Positions 39,600 to 49,706 of a stretch of DNA of 64,000 nt are shown here, one piece after another. The translations under genes and the position numbers were made by a program. The stretch is from an uncultured Caulobacter sp. (GTDB lineage: Bacteria; Pseudomonadota; Alphaproteobacteria; Caulobacterales; Caulobacteraceae), in the NCBI GenBank assembly GCA_913776195.1, contig CAJYMH010000010.1, forward strand, positions 62,001 to 126,000, given 5' to 3'. The first letter of the stretch is position 1. Each line of letters begins with the position of its first letter. The notes below the pieces were generated by a model. It had not been told where the DNA came from, did not search any database, and saw only the letters and a program-made list of their open reading frames with translations.

Positions 39600-40727
39600 C
39601 TATTCGGCGGCGATGCTGACCGCGTTCACCGGGCGGTCCTTGAAGTTGATCGCCTGAAGGTAGCGGATGCCGTCCTCGGCGATATCGTCGCCGACCATGC
39701 GGTCGCCCTCGGCCTTCAGCTCGTTGATGTCCACATACATGGCGTAGAAGGCGCGGGTCCGGTCGGTGATGATGCCGGCGTTGAGCAGGGTCTTCACCAG
39801 CACCCTGAAGATGTTGGTCTGCTCCTTCATGTTCTCCCGACGCAGGTCGTCGGTCATGATCTTCCCGTACTCTTCGATCACCTTGTCGGGGTCTAGGCCG
39901 AATTCGGCGTAGAGGTCCATCTGCTGGTGCGGCGAGACGAGGTTGAACAGCAGGGTCTGGAAGCAGTGCGCCGCCCAGTCCTCGATGATGTTGTGCTCTT
40001 CGGGGCTCAGCTTGGGCACGGTCCGGTCGGCCCAGATCTTCCCGAACTTGTGGTGGAAGGCCTCGTCGGTCATCACCAGCTGCAGCAGCTTCTTGCCCAA
40101 CGGATCGTGGATCTGGTTGAAGAAGGTGGCGAAGGCGCCCATGGCCAGGCCTTCCACCAGCATCTGCATGCCGATGATCTTCTTGTAGACCTCCGGCGCG
40201 CCGATGATCTCCACCAGCAGGGTCTTCAGCGCAGGGCCGCATTCCACCGGACGGCCCCAGCGGGCCTTGATGTACTTGGCGAAGGCGGTGACGTGGCGGG
40301 CTTCCTCGCGCGTCTGATTGGCGGCGTACTCTTGCGCGCCCTGGTCCTTCAGAACGTGGCACAGGCTGGCTGACAGGTTCAGCGCACCCTGCTCGCCATG
40401 CAGGATCGACGAGAAGCTGCGCAGCACCGACTGGTTGATGAAACGGATACGCTGCTTGGGATCGGACAGGTGGTTCGACACGTAGTCCGTCGAAAGGGCG
40501 ATCACCAGCTCCTCAGGCACCAGGGCCTGGTTCTCCATGTCGAAGGGCTCGTCGAAATCGATATAGGCCTTGTCCAGCGGGTCCCAAAAGTGGTCGTGGG
40601 TCGCGGAGATGATCTTGTCGAAGGCCGTGGAGCGGTTGTTGTACCGGTCGAGTTCGAGCATCGCCTCGAAGTCGTCCGGCGCCACCGCATCATACATGGC
40701 GTCCTTGGTGATGTTCTTGTCGGTCAC
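39600..40727 (-). CDS. Ferritin-like four-helix-bundle diiron protein, function unassigned
   Basis: A 375-residue protein with the ligand pattern of a carboxylate-bridged diiron site: a Glu in ILHGEQGALNLSA, ExxH in TREEARHVTAFAKYI, a Glu in LVEGLAMGAFATFFN, and ExxH in TDEAFHHKFGKIW. This is the core shared by ribonucleotide reductase R2, N-oxygenases such as AurF and related monooxygenases. I do not see enough to call R2: the partner nrdA is absent and the tail lacks a clear R2 C-terminus. It starts at ATG 40727, is divergent from a sirtuin gene, and is followed by a terminator. Confidence 0.75.
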   Translation of the reverse strand: MTDKNITKDAMYDAVAPDDFEAMLELDRYNNRSTAFDKIISATHDHFWDPLDKAYIDFDEPFDMENQALVPEELVIALSTDYVSNHLSDPKQRIRFINQSVLRSFSSILHGEQGALNLSASLCHVLKDQGAQEYAANQTREEARHVTAFAKYIKARWGRPVECGPALKTLLVEIIGAPEVYKKIIGMQMLVEGLAMGAFATFFNQIHDPLGKKLLQLVMTDEAFHHKFGKIWADRTVPKLSPEEHNIIEDWAAHCFQTLLFNLVSPHQQMDLYAEFGLDPDKVIEEYGKIMTDDLRRENMKEQTNIFRVLVKTLLNAGIITDRTRAFYAMYVDINELKAEGDRMVGDDIAEDGIRYLQAINFKDRPVNAVSIAAE

Positions 40728-40867
40728 GGCGCGCTCCTTTTGGCCCTAAAGGCGGGTCCGCTTGCTTGGAACCTTTGATGCGTAAAACCATCCGTCCAAA
40801 AATATCGACGGTCAAATGAAAATGACGGCAGCGTCACGTTTGTAATTTGAGCGAAGGAGTCAAAAAC

Positions 40868-41569
40868 TTGCGGATCTTTTTGCTCACCGGGGCCGGGGTG
40901 TCGGCCGAAAGCGGCCTGGGCACCTTTCGCGACAAGGGCGGCCTGTGGACCCGCTTCGATCTGAACGAGGTGGCGACGCCCCAGGGCTACGCCCGCGATC
41001 CGGCCAAGGTCCTGGCCTTCTATTCCATGCGGCGAAACAACCACGGCGACGCCGAGCCCAACGCCGCCCACCTCGCCGTCGCCCGGTTGGAGCGGGAGCT
41101 GGCGACGCGCGGCGGCAAGCTGTTCCTCTGCACTCAGAACGTCGATGAGCTGCATGAGCGGGGCGGCGCCCAGGCCGTCCACCACATGCATGGCCAGGTT
41201 TTCCGAAGCCGCTGCGGCCACTGCCACGTCATCTTCGCCGACCGTGCGCCGCTGACGCTGGAACGGTCCTGCCCCCACTGCGGCCAAGCCGGCCGCTTGC
41301 GTCCCGATGTGGTCTGGTTCGGCGAGACCCCTCTGGGCCTCGACCTGATCGAGGAAGAGCTCTCAGAGGCCGACCTGTTCGTGTCGCTGGGCACCTCCGG
41401 TTCGGTCTATCCGGCGGCGGGCCTGGTCTCCCAGGCGCGGGAATGGGGCGTCCGCACCTGCGAGTTGAACCTCGAACCCTCGCAGAACGCCTTTGCGTTC
41501 GACGACCGCCGCTACGGCCCGGCCACCGAGATCGTCCCGGCCTGGGTGGAGGAGGTTTTGAGAGGTTAG
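40868..41569 (+). CDS. cobB: Sir2-family NAD-dependent protein deacylase
   Basis: A 233-residue sirtuin that removes acyl groups from lysine using NAD. Motifs are LTGAGVSAESGLGTFRD, TQNVDELHERGG, the catalytic histidine in HHMHGQVF and the zinc cysteines in CGHCH and CPHCG. Tyr52 and Arg55 in FYSMRR match the YxxR pair that gives Sirt5 and CobB desuccinylase activity. I chose TTG 40868, eight bases after GGAG; a TTG at 40847 would put the ribosome-binding site inside the gene. It shares its stop with the convergent metallopeptidase gene through TTAG. Confidence 0.9.
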   Translation: MRIFLLTGAGVSAESGLGTFRDKGGLWTRFDLNEVATPQGYARDPAKVLAFYSMRRNNHGDAEPNAAHLAVARLERELATRGGKLFLCTQNVDELHERGGAQAVHHMHGQVFRSRCGHCHVIFADRAPLTLERSCPHCGQAGRLRPDVVWFGETPLGLDLIEEELSEADLFVSLGTSGSVYPAAGLVSQAREWGVRTCELNLEPSQNAFAFDDRRYGPATEIVPAWVEEVLRG

Positions 41570-41973
41570 GCCTCGTCCTCGATCCGGTGGATGTCGTCGT
41601 CCGACAGGCCGTAATGGTGGCCGATCTCGTGGACCAGGACGTGGCTGATCAGCTCGCCCAGCTCCAGGTCGCCGCGGTCGGCCCACTCGTCCAGGATCGG
41701 CCGGCGGTAGAGGAAGATCATCGCCGCTTCGGGCGCCGGCCCCAGGAACGAGCGGCGGCCGATATCGACCCCGCGATAAAGACCGGTCAGCTCGAAAGGG
41801 TCCTGGATCTGCATTTCGTCCAGGGTCTCGTCGTCGGCGAAATCCTCGATGCGGAAGATCACGTCCCCCGCCAGCTTGCGCACTTCCGAAGGCAGGGCCT
41901 CGAAGGCGGCCTGGGCGAGGCGGGCGAAGTCGTCGAGTCCGGGCGCTTTGGCCTTGGTCCAGTCGGTCATCAT
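41566..41973 (-). CDS. Zinicin-like metallopeptidase (DUF1025 family)
   Basis: A 135-residue protein with the extended zinc motif HVLVHEIGHHYGLSDDDI (HExxHxxGxxD), typical of the small zinicin-like family. It has no signal peptide and no known substrate. ATG 41973 and ATG 41970 are both possible. It overlaps the sirtuin stop and is divergent from divL by 90 bp. Confidence 0.9.
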   Translation of the reverse strand: MMTDWTKAKAPGLDDFARLAQAAFEALPSEVRKLAGDVIFRIEDFADDETLDEMQIQDPFELTGLYRGVDIGRRSFLGPAPEAAMIFLYRRPILDEWADRGDLELGELISHVLVHEIGHHYGLSDDDIHRIEDEA

Positions 41974-42063
41974 CTGCAGATAGACTCTTCTTGACCGTTC
42001 GCCAGCGGCGCGGATGCGGCTTAAGATTAATTTCCTGATTCGCCGCTCGCTCCGGGACCGCTC

Positions 42064-44394
42064 TTGGCTCCTCTCAGTCCGTCAGATCTGATACTCGCCG
42101 CCACGGCCGGCGCGGTGAGCCTGGCGGTCTGCGCGACCCTTTGGTCGGTGGCCCAGCGGCGGCGGCACGAGGAGCAGATGGCCGCCCTCAAGCGCCAGCT
42201 GCGCGACGCCCAGACCCTGACCTCCGCCGCCCAGGCCTCGGCCGAGGCCTTCGACAGCGCCCTGATCGCCATCGACGACGGCGAGGCCATGCTGGCCTCC
42301 GGCATCGACAGCCTGATCGCCTGCGCCGCCGTGTTCGGCATCGACCGGCCCGAGGCCCAGGCGGTAGTCAACGCCGTGATGCGGGCCGAGCCCGACCACG
42401 CCAAGCGTCTTCGCGCCCTGTTCGACCGGGGCGAGCCCTGCGCCTTCGAGGCCCGCGGCCCCAAGGGCGCGGTTTCGGTCGAGGGCCGCGCCGCCGGCGC
42501 GATCGCCTGGCTTCGTCTGACCGCCCTGGACGAGGACGAGGGCCTGCCCACCGCCGCCCGCTTCGCCGCCTTCCTTGACGCCCGCCGCGACCCCGCCTGG
42601 ATCGCCGGCGGCGACGGCGCGGTCCAGTGGGCCAACGCCGCCTGGCTGCGGGCCGTGGGCGCCGCCAGCTTCGCCGACGCCGTGGCCCGCCAGCTGTCCT
42701 TCGACCGCCCGGCCGAGGCCCTGGCCAGCGAGGCCGCCAATCTGGGCAAGAAGCGCGAGACCGTGCGCCATGTGCCCATCGAGGGCCGCCGCCGCGCCTT
42801 CAAGTTCATCGCCGACCCGCTGGAAGGCGGCGGCGCCGGCGTCTGGAGCATCGACGTCAGCGAGCTGGAGGACACCCGCGAGGCGTTCAAGAAGCACGTC
42901 GAGGCGCACGACGAGACCTTGAACCACATCGGCGACGCGGTGGCGATCTTCAGTCAGCAGCGCCGCTTGTCGTTCCACAACACCGCCTTCGCCGAGCTGT
43001 GGGGGCTTGAGCCGGCCTGGCTGGCCGATCGCCCGACCCACAGCGAGATCCTCGACCGCCTGCGCCAGCGCCGCCGCCTGCCGGAGACTGTGGACTACGC
43101 CAAGTGGAAGGCCAGCGAACTGGCCCACTACGAGGACATCCGACCCCAGGCCGACGACCTGTGGACCGTGCCGGACGGCCGCACGCTGAAGGTCGTGCGC
43201 CAGCCTCACCCCCTGGGCGGCATGCTGGTGCTCTATTCCGACATCACCGGCGAGCTGCGCCTGAAGGCCCAGTACAACGCCCTGATCCAGGTGCAGCAGG
43301 CCACCCTCGACAAGCTGACCGACGCGGTGTCGGTGTTCGGCTCAGACGGCCGCCTGCGCCTGCACAACGACGCCTTCGCCCGCTTTTGGAACGTCAGCGG
43401 CGGCGAGCTGGAGGCGGCTGGCGATTTCGAGCGCGTGGTCGAGCTGTGCCAGCACCGCATCCACGATCTGCAGTTCTGGCGCGAGCTGAAGGGCCGCGTC
43501 GCCGATCCGGACCCGCAGGCCCGCGCCCCGATCAGCGGCGAGGTCAAGGACAGCGACGGCCGCATCATCGCCTACCAGTCGCGGCCCCTGCCGGACGGCG
43601 CGACCCTGATCGCCTTCTCGGACATCACCGACACCCGCCAGCTGGAGCAGGCTCTCAACGACCGGTCCATGGCCCTGTCGGAAGCCCAGCGCCTGAAGCG
43701 CGATTTCGTCGGCAACGTCTCCTACGAGCTGCGCACGCCGCTCACTACCATCATCGGCTATTCCGAGTTGCTGGAGCACATGGGCGAATCCATGCCGGAG
43801 CGGGCGCGGGCGCACCTGTCATCGGTCCGCACCGCCGCCTCGCAGCTGGCGCGCTCAATCGACGACGTGCTCGACATGGCCCAAATCGACGCCGACGAGA
43901 TGGCGCTCGATGTGCAGGACATCCGGGTCTACGACCTGCTGGCCGACGCCGAGGCGCGCTGGATCGAGCGGGCCCAGGGCGGCAAGATCACGCTAGACCT
44001 GTCCTGCGACCCGGCCGTCGGCCTGATCCGCGGCGACGTCAAACGCCTGGGCCAGGTGCTGGATCACTTGATGGAGAACGCCCTGCTGCAGACGCCCCAG
44101 GGCGGCAAGGTCACCCTGTCGGCGACCCGCGCGGTGGGCGAGATGCGCCTGCAGGTGGCGGACACCGGGCGCGGCATCCCCTTCCACGTCCAGGCCCATA
44201 TCTTCGACCGCTTCGTGGATCGCGACCGCGGCGGCCCGGGCCTGGGCCTCGCCCTGGTCAAGGCGCTGGTGGAGCTGCACGGCGGCTGGGTGGCGCTGGA
44301 GAGCGAGCCGGGCGCCGGCGCGGTCTTCACCTGCCACTTGCCCGAAGCCGTCCTGTCGAGCGCCGCCCAGCCGGAGTTGGCCTTCAAGAGCTGA
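42064..44394 (+). CDS. divL: DivL-type tyrosine pseudokinase
   Basis: DivL is an essential cell-cycle regulator that binds DivK and promotes CckA kinase activity, and hence CtrA phosphorylation. The 776-residue protein has one N-terminal membrane helix (about 9-27), a coiled coil, several PAS-type domains (about 260-530), and a histidine-kinase core in which the acceptor histidine is replaced by tyrosine: GNVSYELRTPLTTIIGYSE, Tyr554. The ATPase domain keeps DTGRGIP and GLGLALVKALVELHGG. These are the known hallmarks of Caulobacter DivL (Tyr550). The start is TTG 42064 with GGGA seven bases upstream. A GANTC (CcrM) site lies at 42037-42041, 23 bp upstream. Confidence 0.94.
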   Translation: MAPLSPSDLILAATAGAVSLAVCATLWSVAQRRRHEEQMAALKRQLRDAQTLTSAAQASAEAFDSALIAIDDGEAMLASGIDSLIACAAVFGIDRPEAQAVVNAVMRAEPDHAKRLRALFDRGEPCAFEARGPKGAVSVEGRAAGAIAWLRLTALDEDEGLPTAARFAAFLDARRDPAWIAGGDGAVQWANAAWLRAVGAASFADAVARQLSFDRPAEALASEAANLGKKRETVRHVPIEGRRRAFKFIADPLEGGGAGVWSIDVSELEDTREAFKKHVEAHDETLNHIGDAVAIFSQQRRLSFHNTAFAELWGLEPAWLADRPTHSEILDRLRQRRRLPETVDYAKWKASELAHYEDIRPQADDLWTVPDGRTLKVVRQPHPLGGMLVLYSDITGELRLKAQYNALIQVQQATLDKLTDAVSVFGSDGRLRLHNDAFARFWNVSGGELEAAGDFERVVELCQHRIHDLQFWRELKGRVADPDPQARAPISGEVKDSDGRIIAYQSRPLPDGATLIAFSDITDTRQLEQALNDRSMALSEAQRLKRDFVGNVSYELRTPLTTIIGYSELLEHMGESMPERARAHLSSVRTAASQLARSIDDVLDMAQIDADEMALDVQDIRVYDLLADAEARWIERAQGGKITLDLSCDPAVGLIRGDVKRLGQVLDHLMENALLQTPQGGKVTLSATRAVGEMRLQVADTGRGIPFHVQAHIFDRFVDRDRGGPGLGLALVKALVELHGGWVALESEPGAGAVFTCHLPEAVLSSAAQPELAFKS

Positions 44395-44409
44395 TGAGGG
44401 GTTGGGCCC

Positions 44410-44757
<348 letters not shown>

Positions 44758-45981
44758 CTAGGCCGCGACCTCCTTCATTGAAATTGCGGTGTCGGCAAGC
44801 TTGTCCAGCGACACGGGCGTGCGCCGGGAGATCAGCATCTTGCCGGCCATGAATTCGGGCGGGGCGTTCACCGCCTCCACCGCCTGGATCAGGTCGCCCT
44901 TCAGATGGAAGACAGCGAAACTCGCGGTGTCCGGGTTCCCACGCACCACGATGCGGTCGGCGTCGAAGGGCAGGCCGGCGATCTGGAGTTTCAGGTCGAA
45001 CTGGTCCGACCAGAACCACGGCACTTCCGGCGTCGGTCCGGCGCGGCCGGCGATGGCGCTGGCGGCCTGTTTGGCCTGCTCCAGGGCGTTGGGCACGCTT
45101 TCAAGCCGGAACTGGCGATCATAAATCGGCAGCGGCCGGTGCGAGACGTCGCCGATGGCGAAGATGTGCGGATCGCTGGTCCGGGCCTCCAGGTCCACCA
45201 CCACGCCCCCGGCGCAATCGAGGCCGCAGTCCTTGGCCAGCTCGTCATTGGGATGGGCGCCCACGCCCACCAGCACGGCGTCGCAAGCGACGGTGCGGCC
45301 GTCCGCCAGCTTCACCCCCGTCACCTTGCCGTCTTCGCCGATAAAAGCCTCGACCCCGGCGTTCAGCTCGAAGGTCACGCCGCGCTGGCCGTGATAGCGC
45401 TGGAAGAAGTCGGACAGCTCGGGGCAGGCGACACGCGCCAGCACCCGGTTCTCGCGTTCGATGACCACCGCCTCGGCGCCCAGGGCGCGGGCGGACGCCG
45501 CCGCCTCCAGCCCCACGTAGCCGCCGCCGATAATGGCCAGCCGCTTGCCGGCGCCCAGGACGCTCTTCAGATGCTCGGCGTCCGCCGCCGTGCGCAGGGC
45601 CAGTACATTGGCCAGGTCCGCCCCGGGGATCGGCAGCATTCGCGCGCGGGCTCCGGTGGCCAGGATCAGGAAGTCGTAGGCAATGGCCTCGCCGCTGGCC
45701 AGGGTGACAGTCCTGGAGCCGCGATTGATCTCGGTCGCCACGCCGCCCAGCCGCAGGGCCACCTCGGCCTCCGCGTACCAGCTGTCGGGTTTCAGCGCCA
45801 AACTGTCGGCGTCGGCCTCACCCTTCAGCCAGGCCTTGGACAGAGGCGGGCGCTGGTAGGGAAGAAGCGGCTCCTCGCCCACCAGATAGATGGGGCCGTC
45901 GAAGCCGTACTGGCGCAAAAAGGCCGCCGCTGAGCCGCCGGCATGGCCGGCTCCCACGATCACGACGCGCGGTTTGCTCAC
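44758..45981 (-). CDS. FAD-dependent ferredoxin reductase
   Basis: A 407-residue flavoprotein of the putidaredoxin reductase type that passes electrons from NAD(P)H to the neighbouring [2Fe-2S] ferredoxin. Visible are the FAD-binding VVIVGAGHAGGSAA, LLPYQRPPLSKAWLKGE, the second Rossmann motif AIIGGGYVGLEAAASARALG, and HIFAIGDVSH. The C-terminal reductase-associated domain begins near VPWFWSDQFDLKLQIAG. ATG 45981 is the clear start. Confidence 0.93.
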   Translation of the reverse strand: MSKPRVVIVGAGHAGGSAAAFLRQYGFDGPIYLVGEEPLLPYQRPPLSKAWLKGEADADSLALKPDSWYAEAEVALRLGGVATEINRGSRTVTLASGEAIAYDFLILATGARARMLPIPGADLANVLALRTAADAEHLKSVLGAGKRLAIIGGGYVGLEAAASARALGAEAVVIERENRVLARVACPELSDFFQRYHGQRGVTFELNAGVEAFIGEDGKVTGVKLADGRTVACDAVLVGVGAHPNDELAKDCGLDCAGGVVVDLEARTSDPHIFAIGDVSHRPLPIYDRQFRLESVPNALEQAKQAASAIAGRAGPTPEVPWFWSDQFDLKLQIAGLPFDADRIVVRGNPDTASFAVFHLKGDLIQAVEAVNAPPEFMAGKMLISRRTPVSLDKLADTAISMKEVAA

Positions 45982-46050
45982 TCGACGCTCCTCCCGTCAG
46001 CCAAAAATGACGGGGTCGTCACTTATTGGCAAGAGGGATCGGCGGGTGGA

Positions 46051-46833
46051 TCAGACCACCCGCTCCACCATCATCTTCTTGATCTCGGCGATGGCCTTGG
46101 CCGGGTTCAGCCCCTTCGGGCAGACCTGGGCGCAGTTCATGATCGTGTGGCAGCGATAGAGCTTGAACGGATCCTCGAGCGCGTCGAGGCGGTCGCCCGT
46201 GGATTCATCGCGGCTGTCGATCAGCCAGCGGTAGGCGTGCAGCAGGGCGGCCGGGCCCAGATACTTCTCGCCGTTCCACCAGTAGCTCGGGCACGAGGTC
46301 GAGCAGCAAGCGCAAAGGATGCACTCGTACAACCCGTCCAACTTCTCACGGTCTTCCGGGGCCTGACGCCATTCCTTTTCGGGGGTCGGCGTCTCGGTGT
46401 GCAGCCACGGCTCGATCGAGGCGTACTGCGCGTAGAACAGGGTCAGGTCGGGGATCAGGTCCTTGACCACCGGCAGGTGCGGCAGCGGGCTGATCTGGAC
46501 GGCCTTGCCCGGGACCTCTTCCCAGCCGTGGGTGCACGCCAGGGTGTTGCGCCCGCCGATGTTCATCGAGCAGGAGCCGCAGACGCCCTCGCGGCACGAC
46601 CGGCGGAAGGCCAGGGTCGGGTCGACGTTGTTCTTGATGTAGAGCAGGGCGTCCAAGACCATCGGTCCGCACGCGTCCACATCGATGTCGTACGTGTCCC
46701 AGCGCGGGTTTCCGCCCTGCTCCGGGTCGTAGCGGTAGATCTTGAAGGACTTGACCTTCGTAGCTCCCGCCGGCGCGGGCCAGTGCTTGCCGGCCTGGAC
46801 GCGGGAATTCTTAGGCAGCGCGAGTTCGACCAT
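46051..46833 (-). CDS. sdhB: Succinate dehydrogenase iron-sulfur subunit
   Basis: SdhB passes electrons from FADH2 on SdhA through [2Fe-2S], [4Fe-4S] and [3Fe-4S] clusters to ubiquinone. The 260-residue protein shows [15 protein letters not shown], then [17 protein letters not shown] and [17 protein letters not shown], all cluster cysteines intact. It is last in sdhCDAB, 8 bp after sdhA. Confidence 0.98.
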   Translation of the reverse strand: MVELALPKNSRVQAGKHWPAPAGATKVKSFKIYRYDPEQGGNPRWDTYDIDVDACGPMVLDALLYIKNNVDPTLAFRRSCREGVCGSCSMNIGGRNTLACTHGWEEVPGKAVQISPLPHLPVVKDLIPDLTLFYAQYASIEPWLHTETPTPEKEWRQAPEDREKLDGLYECILCACCSTSCPSYWWNGEKYLGPAALLHAYRWLIDSRDESTGDRLDALEDPFKLYRCHTIMNCAQVCPKGLNPAKAIAEIKKMMVERVV

Positions 46834-46841
46834 CTTCTACC

Positions 46842-48629
46842 TCAGTAAACCCGGGCCTTGGGCGGGATGTAGGCGATGTCTTCCGACATCGTGTAGTCGT
46901 GGACGGGGCGGTAATCGATCTTGACCTTGCCGGTCGCCTGATCGAACCACGCAAGCGTGTGCTTCATCCACTTCTTGTCGTCGCGGTCCGGGCAGTCCTC
47001 GCGGGCGTGCGCGCCGCGGCTCTCGGTGCGGTTCAGGGCGCCGTTGACGGTGACCACGGCCTGGCAGACCAGATTGTCGAACTCCAGGGTCTCCATCAGG
47101 TCCGTGTTCCAGACCAGACCGCGGTCCGAAACCTGGAGGTCGCCCTTCTTCGCGTAGACCGCCGCCAGACGCGCCACGCCGCTTTGCAGGCTCTCGCCGG
47201 TGCGGAACACCGCGGCGTCCTCCTGCATGGCCTTCTGCATCTCCAGACGCAGGGCCGCGGTCGGGATTGAGCCCGAGGCGTTGCGGAAGGCGTCGAAGCG
47301 GGCGATGTGCGCGGCGGTGTGGGCCTCCGTCAGCTCCGGCTGCTTGGCGCCGGGCGTCAGGATTTCGGCGCAGCGCAGGCCGGCCGCGCGGCCGAACACC
47401 ACCAGATCGATCAGCGAGTTGGAGCCCAGGCGGTTGGCGCCGTGGACGCTCACGCAAGCCGCCTCGCCCACGGCCATCAGGCCGGGGATCACCTGATCCG
47501 GGTTCTTGCCGGCCTTGGTGACGACTTCGCCGTGATAGTTCGTAGGGATGCCGCCCATGTTGTAGTGGACGGTCGGCAGGACCGGGATCGGCGCCTTGGT
47601 GACGTCGACGCCGGCGAACACCTTGGCGGTCTCCGAGATGCCGGGCAGACGCTCGGCCAGGATCTTCGGATCCAGGTGGTCCAGGTGCAGGAAGATGTGG
47701 TCCTTGTTCGGACCCACCCCGCGCCCTTCGCGGATCTCGATCGTCATGGCGCGGCTGACCATGTCGCGCGGCGCCAGGTCCTTAACGGACGGCGCGTAGC
47801 GCTCCATGAAGCGCTCGCCCTCGGAGTTGGTCAGATAGCCGCCTTCGCCGCGGGCGCCTTCGGTGATCAGGCAGCCGGCGCCGTAGATGCCGGTCGGGTG
47901 GAACTGCACGAACTCCATGTCCTGCAGCGGCAGGCCGGCGCGCAGCACCATGGCGTTGCCGTCGCCGGTGCAGGTGTGGGCCGAGGTGGCCGAGAAGTAG
48001 GAGCGGCCATAGCCGCCGGTGGCCAGGATGACCATCTGCGCTTGGAAGCGGTGCAGGGTGCCGTCGTCCAGCTTCCACGCGGTCACGCCCCGGCAGACGC
48101 CGTCGTCCATGATCAGGTCGAGGGCGAAGTACTCGATGAAGAACTCAGTGTCGTGCGCCAGCGACTGCCCGTACATGGTGTGCAGCATGGCGTGGCCGGT
48201 CCGGTCGGCCGCCGCGCAGGTGCGCTGGATCGGGGCCTCGCCGTAGTTCTTGGTCATGCCGCCGAAGGCGCGCTGATAGATCTTGCCTTCCTCCGTCCGG
48301 GAGAACGGCACGCCCCAGTGCTCCAGCTCGTACACGGCGGCCGGCGCATTGCGGGTCAGATATTCGATGGCGTCCTGGTCGCCCAGCCAGTCAGACCCCT
48401 TGACGGTGTCGTACATGTGCCAGCGCCAGTCATCCTGGCTCATATTGCCGAGCGAGGCGGAAATGCCGCCTTGCGCCGCCACGGTGTGGCTGCGGGTCGG
48501 GAACACCTTGGTCACGCAGGCGGTGCGCAGGCCGGCTTGCGAGCAGCCCAGCGCCGCGCGCAGGCCCGAGCCGCCGGCCCCGACCACCACGACGTCGAAC
48601 TTATGGTCGATGAACTTGTAGGCCGACAT
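46842..48629 (-). CDS. sdhA: Succinate dehydrogenase flavoprotein subunit
   Basis: SdhA oxidises succinate to fumarate with covalently bound FAD. The 595-residue protein has [18 protein letters not shown], the flavin-attachment histidine in [12 protein letters not shown], and active-site segments such as [16 protein letters not shown] and [11 protein letters not shown]. The ATG overlaps the sdhD stop by one base. Its maturation probably involves the SdhAF4-like factor at 9336-9530. Confidence 0.98.
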   Translation of the reverse strand: MSAYKFIDHKFDVVVVGAGGSGLRAALGCSQAGLRTACVTKVFPTRSHTVAAQGGISASLGNMSQDDWRWHMYDTVKGSDWLGDQDAIEYLTRNAPAAVYELEHWGVPFSRTEEGKIYQRAFGGMTKNYGEAPIQRTCAAADRTGHAMLHTMYGQSLAHDTEFFIEYFALDLIMDDGVCRGVTAWKLDDGTLHRFQAQMVILATGGYGRSYFSATSAHTCTGDGNAMVLRAGLPLQDMEFVQFHPTGIYGAGCLITEGARGEGGYLTNSEGERFMERYAPSVKDLAPRDMVSRAMTIEIREGRGVGPNKDHIFLHLDHLDPKILAERLPGISETAKVFAGVDVTKAPIPVLPTVHYNMGGIPTNYHGEVVTKAGKNPDQVIPGLMAVGEAACVSVHGANRLGSNSLIDLVVFGRAAGLRCAEILTPGAKQPELTEAHTAAHIARFDAFRNASGSIPTAALRLEMQKAMQEDAAVFRTGESLQSGVARLAAVYAKKGDLQVSDRGLVWNTDLMETLEFDNLVCQAVVTVNGALNRTESRGAHAREDCPDRDDKKWMKHTLAWFDQATGKVKIDYRPVHDYTMSEDIAYIPPKARVY

Positions 48630-49030
48630 CAGATAGCTCCGGTGAGGGCGATCTTGACGATCGCGAACACACCCAGGGCGCCCGTGAGGACGCTGACGAA
48701 CAGATTGAGAAGCAGCAGCGCCGTCTTGGTGGCGAAGCGCTCGATATAGTCCTCGACCACCACCTGCATGGCGTTCTTCAGGTGGATCAGGCCGACGACC
48801 AACAGCAGCGACAGCAGGACGGCATTGACCGGCTGGCCGATCCAGGCGACCGCGCCCTCATGATCGGCGCCCGCCAGGCGCAGGCCGGCGAAGACGCCCC
48901 ACAGGACCAGCGGGACCGACGCCAGGGCCGAGACGCGCTCGACCACGAAGTGGCCGACGCCGTGCTTGGCCGAACCCAGGCCTTGGGCGCGCGAACGCGG
49001 GGTGCGGAAGTTGGAGGAAGACGTGCTCAC
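48629..49030 (-). CDS. sdhD: Succinate dehydrogenase membrane anchor subunit D
   Basis: A 133-residue integral membrane subunit with three helices (about residues 38-57, 66-88 and 104-130). The first helix region [19 protein letters not shown] and the following [13 protein letters not shown] carry the heme- and quinone-site residues of the SdhD family. I chose GTG 49030, in the GTGA overlap with the sdhC stop and with GGGAG upstream; the frame stays open further upstream inside sdhC. Confidence 0.93.
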   Translation of the reverse strand: MSTSSSNFRTPRSRAQGLGSAKHGVGHFVVERVSALASVPLVLWGVFAGLRLAGADHEGAVAWIGQPVNAVLLSLLLVVGLIHLKNAMQVVVEDYIERFATKTALLLLNLFVSVLTGALGVFAIVKIALTGAI

Positions 49031-49437
49031 GACAGGGCTCCCGTAAAGCCGGCGATCACCCAGACCACGATCGCGGCGACGACGCCGAAGGCGATGGCGA
49101 TGACGCCGGTCATGTCGGCGGTCTTCGGCGTGAAGCCGTAGCCCATATCCCAAAAGGCCTGTCGGACGTTGTAGGCGAGGTTGAAGAACAGCATCACGGT
49201 GATCCCGAACAGGACCAGCTTACCTAGCGGAGAGCCGACGACTTCGGTGTAGCAGGCGTAGTGCTCCGGTCCGGAGGCGAGGGCCACGGCCCAGCCCGCC
49301 AGCAGGATCGCGCCGAGGTACAGCGCGAAGATGCTGCCACGGTGCAAGATCGAGCAGGCCATGGTCACGTGCCAGCGCCACACCTGCAGGTGCGGCGACA
49401 TCGGGCGCGGCGGAAGTGCCCCATTGGGTGCGGTCAT
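49027..49437 (-). CDS. sdhC: Succinate dehydrogenase cytochrome b556 subunit C
   Basis: A 136-residue three-helix subunit that, with SdhD, anchors the complex and binds heme b and ubiquinone. The family motif RPMSPHLQVWRWHVTM lies near the N-terminus and the heme ligand histidine is in CSILHRGS. I chose ATG 49437 (protein MTAPNGALPPRP); a frame extension to 49515 would cross the promoter. It is first in sdhCDAB. Confidence 0.95.
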   Translation of the reverse strand: MTAPNGALPPRPMSPHLQVWRWHVTMACSILHRGSIFALYLGAILLAGWAVALASGPEHYACYTEVVGSPLGKLVLFGITVMLFFNLAYNVRQAFWDMGYGFTPKTADMTGVIAIAFGVVAAIVVWVIAGFTGALS

Positions 49438-49479
49438 CAGACGTTCGGCCCCTGTTCGTCCTAGAATATGCTGCGCCGC

Positions 49480-49506
49480 TTTTAAGCCGCGATCAGGGGG
49501 TGTCAA
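49480..49506 (-). promoter_or_regulatory. Predicted promoter of sdhCDAB
   Basis: On the minus strand TTGACA (49506-49501) and GCTTAAAA (49487-49480) fit the Caulobacter housekeeping pattern TTGACGS-N10-14-GCTANAWC well. Transcription would start near 49474, giving a leader of about 37 bases before sdhC. Confidence 0.65.
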
Positions 49507-49519
49507 CGAAACCACGACT

Positions 49520-49538
49520 GTTGAGAATCGATCTCAAC
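49520..49538 (-). promoter_or_regulatory. Fur-like palindrome upstream of the sdh promoter
   Basis: GTTGAGA (49520-49526) and TCTCAAC (49532-49538) are perfect inverted repeats around ATCGA. The 17-bp core TTGAGAATCGATCTCAA has the same half-sites and length as the site at 12249-12265. Its centre lies about 55 bp upstream of the predicted start of transcription, a position typical of activators. Positive control of sdhCDAB by iron-loaded Fur is reported for Caulobacter. Confidence 0.6.
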
Positions 49539-49706
49539 CCCTTCAGCCGCAAAGCTGCGCCAAGCTGACGCAGCGTGTATCGGCGTTCTCGTAAAGAGGG
49601 GGCTAACCGAGCCTTGTCCGCCTCACTTCAGCGCGCCATGCTCTCCCCCGCCTCCATAACCGGGAGGGCTGAGGCCCAGCGACCCGTCGAAGCGCGCAGG
49701 ACTTCT

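Noticed and set aside
38977..40362. A long open frame that would fuse about 460 residues to the anchored lipocalin.
   Set aside because: It runs out of frame through the other lipocalin and the diiron gene, is rich in Arg and Gly, and the true gene starts with a lipoprotein signal at 38976.
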